Positions 7,932 through 12,859 of a DNA stretch of 15,642 bases are shown one piece after another. Both the position numbers and the translations under genes were made by a program. The notes under the pieces were generated by a model, which was not told the origin of the DNA, did no database searches, and saw only the letters and a program-made list of their open reading frames with translations. The DNA comes from Ga0074130 sp035492055 (lineage in GTDB: Bacteria > Pseudomonadota > Gammaproteobacteria > Burkholderiales > Rhodocyclaceae), in contig DATJJR010000082.1 of assembly GCA_035492055.1 (NCBI GenBank), positions 1 through 15,642 on the forward strand, read 5' to 3'. Each line of letters starts with the position of its first letter. The first letter of the stretch is position 1.

Positions 7932-7935
7932 GGAG
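7932..7935 (+). promoter_or_regulatory. Ribosome binding site of the YcnI-like gene
   Basis: GGAG, 7 bases before ATG 7943 and 3 bases after the receptor stop TAA (7926-7928). It shows the YcnI-like gene is translated from the receptor transcript with its own ribosome site. Confidence 0.75.
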
Positions 7936-7942
7936 AAAGACC

Positions 7943-8497
7943 ATGAGGAAATTTGTCTTAATGCTGATGGGCTTGTGCAGTGTGTCGTTGGCGCAAGCAC
8001 ATATCGTCCTTGACGTTCAATCTGCCGTCGCAGGCAGTTTTTATCGTGGTGCGTTTCGTGTCGGTCATGGCTGCGATGGGTCGCCTGTCACTCAGGTAAT
8101 CGTCACGATTCCGGAAGGGGTGCAGGGTGCCAAGCCCATGCCGAAGGCCGGCTGGAATATCGATATCCAACGCAAGTCGATGACTCCTGACACGAAACAG
8201 AGCCATCAGATGACCGAGGATGTCAGCCAGATTCGCTGGACGGCCAAGACACCAGCCGATGCGCTACCGAATGAGTACTTCGACGAATTCGTCGTCTTCG
8301 CCAAGCTGCCGGATACGCCAGGCAAGTTGTACTGGAAGACAAGTCAGATCTGTGAGCAAGGCCAGATCGATTGGGATCAAATACCGACCGGTGATGCCAG
8401 GATTCATCTGAAAAATCCGGCCCCAGTCCTGGAGGTGATTGCCAAGCCTGCTACTGACGCGCAACAGGGCACGGATATGAAAGACATGAAGATGTAA
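7943..8497 (+). CDS. YcnI-like DUF1775 periplasmic copper-binding protein
   Basis: Exported protein (184 aa) of the YcnI/DUF1775 family, members of which bind Cu(II) through an N-terminal histidine brace. The signal peptide ends SLAQA, so cleavage after A19 would leave H20 as the first residue, exactly what a histidine brace needs. The family signature VGHGCDGSP (41-48) follows, and C44 with C137 (in SQICEQG) are the only mature cysteines and may form a disulfide. Four tryptophans (71, 99, 131, 144) match conserved aromatic positions such as LYWKTSQIC. The tail ends in TDMKDMKM, with methionines 179, 182 and 184, a possible Cu(I) site. Unlike many Gram-positive YcnI proteins there is no C-terminal membrane anchor. 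It is the last gene of the cassette. No PCuAC, CopC or CopD gene is next to it in this window. Confidence 0.88.
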   Translation: MRKFVLMLMGLCSVSLAQAHIVLDVQSAVAGSFYRGAFRVGHGCDGSPVTQVIVTIPEGVQGAKPMPKAGWNIDIQRKSMTPDTKQSHQMTEDVSQIRWTAKTPADALPNEYFDEFVVFAKLPDTPGKLYWKTSQICEQGQIDWDQIPTGDARIHLKNPAPVLEVIAKPATDAQQGTDMKDMKM

Positions 8498-8566
8498 ATG
8501 GTCGGGGTATACACCGAGTCGCAAGGTGAACATTCGGTTCGATGACTCGCCTTGCGCATGCCGACA

Positions 8567-9640
8567 TCAAGGTTCGCGTCGTTCGGGCTGGGTACGCTTC
8601 CGGCGCATGTCGACGATCTCGGCAGCGCCCATGGCGCGAGCGCGCAACTGTCCGCAGCCGCCGTCCACATCCTGGCCTGCGCTATTTCTCACTTTGGTCA
8701 GTACGCCGCGACTATGCACGTATTTCACGATCTCCCGAATGCGTTCGAGATCGGGTCGGCGGTAGTCATCGTCTTCCAATCCAGTGCCTTCAAGGCTGTT
8801 GAATGGAATGATGTTGAGCACACCGTACTTGCCCTTGAGCAGTGACAACACGGCATCGAGTTCATCGTTGCCGTCATTGATGCCATGCAGAAGCGTCCAT
8901 TGATACTGGATCGGGTAACCGGTCTTGCGTGCATATTCTTCACCAAGCGCAATCAGTTCTTCCGGCGGGATTTTCGGTGCGCGCGGCAGAAGCTGCTCGC
9001 GCAAATCGGCCTTCGTCGTGTGTAGTGAAATCGCCAGTGCCGGTTTGACAGGCTGCTGCGGCAGCACTTCGAACACGCGCCGATCGCCGACGGTCGAGAA
9101 CACCAGTTGCTTGTGGTTGATGCCACCTTCCGTGCCGAGCAGATCGATCGCCTCGAGTACGTTGTCCAGGTTGTGTGCCGGTTCGCCCATGCCCATGAAA
9201 ACGACTTTCTTCACGGGCCGCAGGCGCCGCGCCTGTACGAACTGGGCAATGATTTCCAGACTGGTGACTTGGCGGATCAGGCCGCTCTTGCCAGTCATGC
9301 AGAATCGACAGCCGACGGCGCAACCGATTTGCGTCGATACGCACAGGCCGTCGCGCGGCAGCAGTACGCTTTCCACCATCTGCTTGTCGGCGAGTTCGAC
9401 GAGCAGGCGAGAACCATCACTGCCCTCGTGTTCCGATGCGATGCGTGCGAGTGCGTCGAGTTGTGTGGTGAGTTGCGGCAGACCGTTTCTCAAGGTCAAA
9501 GGCAAAAAATTTTCTGACTTTTGACGGCGCGTTCCTGCATCCAGCGCTTGCCCTTTCAGCCACGCACGCAGTACCCGTCCGCGATGAATGGGCAAGGCAC
9601 CCAGGTCGGTGAAATATTGGTCAAGGTCGGCAATTCGCAT
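8567..9640 (-). CDS. RlmN/Cfr-family radical SAM RNA methyltransferase
   Basis: Radical SAM enzyme (357 aa from ATG 9640) of the family that methylates adenine at C2 or C8 in 23S rRNA (A2503) and C2 of A37 in tRNA. All catalytic cysteines are present. CxxxCxxC for the [4Fe-4S] cluster is C107, C111 and C114 (GCAVGCRFC). C100 lies seven before the first cluster cysteine, as C118 does in E. coli RlmN. C329 in the closing DVDGGCGQLRAR block is the methyl-carrying residue (C355 of RlmN). MGMGEPAHNLDNV and LHTTKADLREQLLP are further family blocks. The post-cluster sequence CMTGKSG differs from the CSTAQQG I recall for E. coli RlmN, so it may be a paralogue; substrate is left open. A GTG at 9661 would add 7 residues. 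It may be cotranscribed with the two genes upstream. It converges with the YcnI gene. Confidence 0.87.
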   Translation of the reverse strand: MRIADLDQYFTDLGALPIHRGRVLRAWLKGQALDAGTRRQKSENFLPLTLRNGLPQLTTQLDALARIASEHEGSDGSRLLVELADKQMVESVLLPRDGLCVSTQIGCAVGCRFCMTGKSGLIRQVTSLEIIAQFVQARRLRPVKKVVFMGMGEPAHNLDNVLEAIDLLGTEGGINHKQLVFSTVGDRRVFEVLPQQPVKPALAISLHTTKADLREQLLPRAPKIPPEELIALGEEYARKTGYPIQYQWTLLHGINDGNDELDAVLSLLKGKYGVLNIIPFNSLEGTGLEDDDYRRPDLERIREIVKYVHSRGVLTKVRNSAGQDVDGGCGQLRARAMGAAEIVDMRRKRTQPERREP

Positions 9641-9700
9641 ACGGCGAATTTTACCTTGCACAGCACGGCTGGCTCGTGCATGGCAGCCGTTGCGGTACGA

Positions 9701-9901
9701 CTAGCGTGCGCGCAGATGTGTTTGCACGAGCGACAGCAGATCGCCTTTGCTTAAATCGTCATGTGCAGGGATGCCGTAACGTCGTGCTTCCTCGATGTGT
9801 AGTGGATCGGCGGGATCTTCCTGGTCCTCGCGCACGCTCATCGATTGCCGAATTGCGTATTCAAGGCTTTGCATCTGTCCGGTTTGATCCGTTCTATTCA
9901 T
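9701..9901 (-). CDS. Small unknown protein overlapping the beta-lactamase stop
   Basis: I do not recognise this 66-residue protein. Its ATG (9901-9899) overlaps the stop of the beta-lactamase gene by 8 bases (ATGAATAG contains both), an arrangement typical of translational coupling. The first half is hydrophilic and acidic (SVREDQEDPADPLHIEE). The second half, ARRYGIPAHDDLSKGDLLSLV, has the shape of a small SAP or Rho-N-like helical module, where a glycine turn and LSKxxLLxLV helix bind nucleic acid in other proteins. That is a loose resemblance only. It ends 60 bases before the methyltransferase ATG. No signal peptide or membrane segment is visible, so it should be cytoplasmic. The frame could be fortuitous, but the overlap, the absence of odd codons and the protein-like composition favour a real gene. 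Confidence 0.55.
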   Translation of the reverse strand: MNRTDQTGQMQSLEYAIRQSMSVREDQEDPADPLHIEEARRYGIPAHDDLSKGDLLSLVQTHLRAR

Positions 9902-10790
9902 CCATGGCACCGCTGATGATGCCTGCGGCCTCGGCGATAAGCCCATCGTTCCACGGTGCCTTGGCATCGGTATGTGTGTAATAAATCGCTACCACGATCG
10001 CTGGCCGGCCCGGTGGTCGTAGTACGCCGATGTCGTTGGTCGTGCCGTAGTCGCCCGATCCTGTCTTGTCGCCTACCTGCCATGTGGGTGGAACACCGGC
10101 GCGGATGCGTTTGCCGCCGGTAGTGTTGCCGAGCAACCAGTCGTTCAACTGCACGCGCTGTGCAGAGGGCAGCACACTACCCAGTGTAAGTGCATGCATG
10201 CTGTCGACCATGGAGGCGGGCGTCGCGGTATCGCGCAGATCGCCTGGAATGGCTGTGTTGAGATCAGTTTCCCAGCGATCAAGACGGAAATCGCGGTTAC
10301 CGATGCTGCGTGCGTAGGCCGTCACGGCAGTCGGGCCACCCAGCAGCTTCATTAACAGGTTTGCCGCCGTGTTGTCGCTGTGCTGTAGCGCGGCTGCGCA
10401 CAGCGCATTCACCTGCATGCCATCACCGACATGCTGTTCCGTGATGGGCGACCAATCGACCAAAGCACGTTTGTCGTATCGAACGATCTTTTGCATCAGC
10501 GCCGCATCCTGTGCACTACGTTTGAGCAAAGCACCGACCAGCATGAGCTTGAAGGTGCTGCAGAGCGGGAAACGTTCATCGGCGCGGTAATCGATGCGCT
10601 GCCCGTTGGCCGTATTGATTGTCGATACACCAAGGCGTCCGCCGGTTTTCTTCTCAAGCATGGCGAGGCCGGTGATTGCGTCGTGCGGCTTGTCGGTACC
10701 TGCACGGGCCGTTGTCGCGAGCCCTATGCCGAGGGCTACGGTGCCGATCAGGAAATCGCGTCGAGTAGCGAAGCAAAAGCGTTCTGTCAT
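9894..10790 (-). CDS. bla: Class A beta-lactamase with Tat signal
   Basis: Periplasmic serine beta-lactamase (298 aa) that hydrolyses beta-lactam antibiotics. The Ambler motifs are all present with a constant offset of 8: S78-T-F-K81 (Ambler S70-K73), S138-D-N140 (S130-D-N132), E174-T-D-L-N (E166 of the omega loop) and K242-T-G (K234). C77 (Ambler 69) has no partner at Ambler 238, where glycine sits in KTGSGDYGT; this is the CTX-M/L2-like arrangement, not the disulfide-bearing KPC/NMC-A type. The N-terminus carries TRRDFLIG followed by a hydrophobic stretch ending TARA, a twin-arginine export signal as in L2 and PenA enzymes, so it would be exported folded. The full motif set argues for an active enzyme; spectrum cannot be read off. 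It is not divergent from an AmpR-type regulator; the nearest LysR gene is in tandem upstream. Confidence 0.95.
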   Translation of the reverse strand: MTERFCFATRRDFLIGTVALGIGLATTARAGTDKPHDAITGLAMLEKKTGGRLGVSTINTANGQRIDYRADERFPLCSTFKLMLVGALLKRSAQDAALMQKIVRYDKRALVDWSPITEQHVGDGMQVNALCAAALQHSDNTAANLLMKLLGGPTAVTAYARSIGNRDFRLDRWETDLNTAIPGDLRDTATPASMVDSMHALTLGSVLPSAQRVQLNDWLLGNTTGGKRIRAGVPPTWQVGDKTGSGDYGTTNDIGVLRPPGRPAIVVAIYYTHTDAKAPWNDGLIAEAAGIISGAMDE

Positions 10791-10830
10791 GGTTGGATGA
10801 TCGCAATCGGTGTGCGCAGGGAGGGTTCAA

Positions 10831-10858
10831 AGTATAGCTGTGCAGGCTGATCGGTCCA
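10831..10858 (-). promoter_or_regulatory. Probable promoter of the beta-lactamase gene
   Basis: On the minus strand TGGACC (10858-10853) is followed after 16 bases by TATACT (10836-10831). The -10 box is one mismatch from consensus and the -35 box matches at four of six. Transcription would start near 10824, about 34 bases before ATG 10790. No good Shine-Dalgarno precedes the ATG, which suggests modest expression. Confidence 0.55.
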
Positions 10859-10899
10859 TGTTGTTTCCAATGCCAGTGGCATGAGCGCAGTACATATTT

Positions 10900-11835
10900 T
10901 TAATATGCACTGAATCGCTTCGCGAGTGCCTGCTTGCGAAAGTGGGCGACGACAAAATCAATAAATGCACGTGTTTTCGCGGGCAGCAGTTTCTGCGCCG
11001 AAAAATACAGCGACAGCGTTCCCGCATCGGCATACCAATCCGGAAGCACGCGCACGAGGCGCTTGCTGCTGAAGTAGGGATACGCATTGGGCATGCTGGT
11101 TACGGCGATGCCAAGCCCTTGTTCAGCGGCCTCAAGCGCCGCAGCCGGATCGCTCATGGCCATGCGGATTTGCATGTTGACCGGCATTTGCGCCTTGTTG
11201 CGCGTCTCTTTGCCATTGATCAAAGCCCATGGCCGGATTCGCCCGGTTTGCGGCGAGCGGATGAAGATGCCTGCGTGATCCTTGAGTTGATCGGGATGGA
11301 TGATCGCCGGCTTGTCGGCGAGATAGCCTTTCGACGCAACCAGCACCACGTGGGCGGGCGCCAGTTCGCGTGCAACCAATCCCGGCGGAAGTTCGAAGCC
11401 GCCGCCGATGGCTGCATCAAAGCCTTCGGCAATCAGATCGACGGCGCGATTGTCGAAATGCCAGTCGGGCACGATGGCCGGATATTGCGCGAGGAAATCG
11501 CCGAGCAACGGCACCATGTGTTCGCGTCCGAATGCATTGCCCATGCTCACCTTCAGTGTGCCGGCGGGTTGCCCATCAGCGTCGGCCAGATTGGCAACGG
11601 CACTCTGGATGGTGGCGAGGCTGCCGCTGACTTCGGCCAGAAAACGCTCCCCGGCTTCGGTGAGCGTGAGGCTGCGCGTACTGCGCTGGAACAAGCGCAC
11701 ACCCAAATTGTTTTCGAGCTTGGCCACGCTCTTGCCGACTGCAGCGGAAGTGAGGCTCAGTCGCCGTGCCGCTTCCGAAAAGCTACCGGCTTCTGCGCTG
11801 CGGACGAAGCATTCGATACTGCTCAGGCTTTCCAT
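10900..11835 (-). CDS. LysR-type transcriptional regulator (CrgA-like subgroup)
   Basis: DNA-binding regulator (311 aa). The N-terminal winged helix-turn-helix covers about residues 1-65: the HTH runs from GSFSEAARRLSLTSAAVGKSV into LENNLGVRLFQRSTRSLTLTEAG, which is the diagnostic LysR wing. The rest is the periplasmic-binding-like effector domain, ending in LYFSAQKLLPAKTRAFIDFV, the form seen in the CrgA-like LysR group. I choose ATG 11835 because GGAG at 11844-11841 (minus strand) lies 5 bases upstream; the longer frame from ATG 11883 would add 16 residues before the HTH and has no ribosome site. It is divergent from the SDR gene with a perfect palindrome in between, the classical layout of a LysR protein controlling its neighbour and itself. 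The effector is unknown. Confidence 0.93.
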   Translation of the reverse strand: MESLSSIECFVRSAEAGSFSEAARRLSLTSAAVGKSVAKLENNLGVRLFQRSTRSLTLTEAGERFLAEVSGSLATIQSAVANLADADGQPAGTLKVSMGNAFGREHMVPLLGDFLAQYPAIVPDWHFDNRAVDLIAEGFDAAIGGGFELPPGLVARELAPAHVVLVASKGYLADKPAIIHPDQLKDHAGIFIRSPQTGRIRPWALINGKETRNKAQMPVNMQIRMAMSDPAAALEAAEQGLGIAVTSMPNAYPYFSSKRLVRVLPDWYADAGTLSLYFSAQKLLPAKTRAFIDFVVAHFRKQALAKRFSAY

Positions 11836-11895
11836 GAAATCTCCATTCGGCAAGGTTTTGGCTCGCAGTTCATTCGCTTGCAAGCCGTGTTTATA

Positions 11896-11912
11896 TTAAA
11901 CCATTGGTTTAA
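11896..11912. promoter_or_regulatory. Palindromic operator between LysR and SDR genes
   Basis: TTAAACCATTGGTTTAA is a perfect 8-bp inverted repeat with a one-base centre. It sits in the AT-rich 178-base divergent region between the LysR and SDR genes, 61 bases upstream of the LysR ATG and about 100 bases upstream of the SDR ATG. Its dyad symmetry and location fit a LysR recognition site (T-N11-A type). Promoter boxes on each side are AT-rich but not clear enough to place. Confidence 0.65.
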
Positions 11913-12000
11913 ACAGAATGTATTAATTATGGTCTTATCAAGAGTCAATCATCGGCGGATAGTTTGCTCCATGGACAGCGCGTGCTGTTCCAAATCATTC

Positions 12001-12006
12001 AAGGAG
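12001..12006 (+). promoter_or_regulatory. Ribosome binding site of the SDR gene
   Basis: AAGGAG, 7 bases before ATG 12014; it decides the start codon of the SDR gene. Confidence 0.8.
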
Positions 12007-12013
12007 AAACATC

Positions 12014-12790
12014 ATGTCGAACGCAATCAACACTCAAGCCCAAGTCAATCATCTCGCCGGCAAGGTCGCGCTCATCCAGGGCGGCTCGCGTGGCATCGGT
12101 GCTGCCATCGCCAAGCGACTGGCCCGCGATGGCGCTACCGTGGCACTGACTTACGCAAGTTCACCAGACAAGGCACAAGAAGTTGTCAAGGAAATCGAAG
12201 CCGCCGGTGGCCGCGCCCTCGCCATCAAGGCCGACAGTACTGACGCCGCGCAAATCAAGGCGGCCGTGCAACAAACCGCCGATACCTACGGCAAGATCGA
12301 TATCCTCGTGAATAACGCGGGTGTACTGGCATTGGGGAATGTCGCTGAAGCCGAGATCAGCCTTGAAGACATCGACCGTACGCTGGCCGTGAACGTGCGC
12401 AGCGTCATCGTTGCCTCGCAGGCCGTGGTCAAGCACATGGATCGTGGTGGCCGCATCATCACCATCGGCAGCACCAATTCGGATCGCATGCCCTTCCAGG
12501 GTGGCTCCGTGTATGCAATGAGCAAGTCGGCCATCGTCGGCTTGACCAAGGGACTGGCACGTGACCTGGGTCCGTTGGGCATCACCGTCAACAATATTCA
12601 ACCCGGCCCGATCGACACCGAAATGAATCCGGATAACAGCGATTTCTCGCAAGTGATGAAAGGCCTGATGGCGCTGCCGCGTTACGGCACGGTGGAGGAG
12701 GTTGCCAGTTTTGCGTCCTACCTCGCCGGTCCTGAAGCGGCCTACATCACCGGCGCAAGCTTGCTCATCGATGGTGGTTTCGCTGCTTGA
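12014..12790 (+). CDS. Short-chain dehydrogenase/reductase, BdcA-like
   Basis: NAD(P)-dependent oxidoreductase (258 aa) of the classical SDR family. The cofactor loop is QGGSRGIG (22-29), with Gln in place of the usual Thr. NNAG is at 100-103, catalytic Ser is about 153 (IGSTNS), and YxxxK is Y167 and K171. The residues after strand 2 (TYASSPDKA) lack an acidic residue, which suits NADP(H). The C-terminal half (GLARDLGPLGIT, then QPGPIDTEMNPDN, and LAGPEAAYITGA) is strikingly like E. coli BdcA, which binds cyclic di-GMP; other SDRs such as FabG are less similar from memory. Whether this one binds cyclic di-GMP or acts on a metabolite cannot be told. It is divergent from the LysR gene, probably its regulator, and is followed by a strong terminator. 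Confidence 0.93.
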   Translation: MSNAINTQAQVNHLAGKVALIQGGSRGIGAAIAKRLARDGATVALTYASSPDKAQEVVKEIEAAGGRALAIKADSTDAAQIKAAVQQTADTYGKIDILVNNAGVLALGNVAEAEISLEDIDRTLAVNVRSVIVASQAVVKHMDRGGRIITIGSTNSDRMPFQGGSVYAMSKSAIVGLTKGLARDLGPLGITVNNIQPGPIDTEMNPDNSDFSQVMKGLMALPRYGTVEEVASFASYLAGPEAAYITGASLLIDGGFAA

Positions 12791-12817
12791 TACTGATGCC
12801 TGACGTTGCAGCCAAGT

Positions 12818-12848
12818 AAAAGCGCCCGGATTTGCCGGGCGCTTTTTT
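12818..12848. terminator. Strong hairpin terminator, probably two-way
   Basis: AAAAGCGCCCGG (12818-12829) pairs perfectly with CCGGGCGCTTTT (12835-12846) around an ATTTG loop, followed by TT. The stem has flanking A- and T-runs, so it can terminate transcripts from either side: the SDR gene on + and the molybdopterin oxidoreductase gene on - (stop at 12860). Confidence 0.93.
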
Positions 12849-12859
12849 GTTTGCGTTCC

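Noticed and set aside
8513..8543. CGAGTC...GACTCG inverted repeat between the YcnI gene and the methyltransferase gene as a terminator.
   Set aside because: The 6-bp stem has a loop of more than 20 bases and no T-run on either strand, so it does not qualify.
10892..10907. CATATT/AATATG hairpin at the LysR stop codon as a terminator.
   Set aside because: The stem is only AT pairs with no T-run after it; it may be chance in AT-rich sequence.
10900..11835. LysR gene as an AmpR/PenR-type regulator of the beta-lactamase gene.
   Set aside because: AmpR-type regulators are divergent from their beta-lactamase gene. Here the LysR gene is in tandem with bla and divergent from the SDR gene, with the palindrome on the SDR side, and its effector domain looks CrgA-like.
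10942..12243. 433-codon open frame on + across the LysR gene, the intergenic region and the start of the SDR gene.
   Set aside because: It runs antisense through LysR and out of frame into the SDR gene, and it reads through the AT-rich operator region. It is a shadow.
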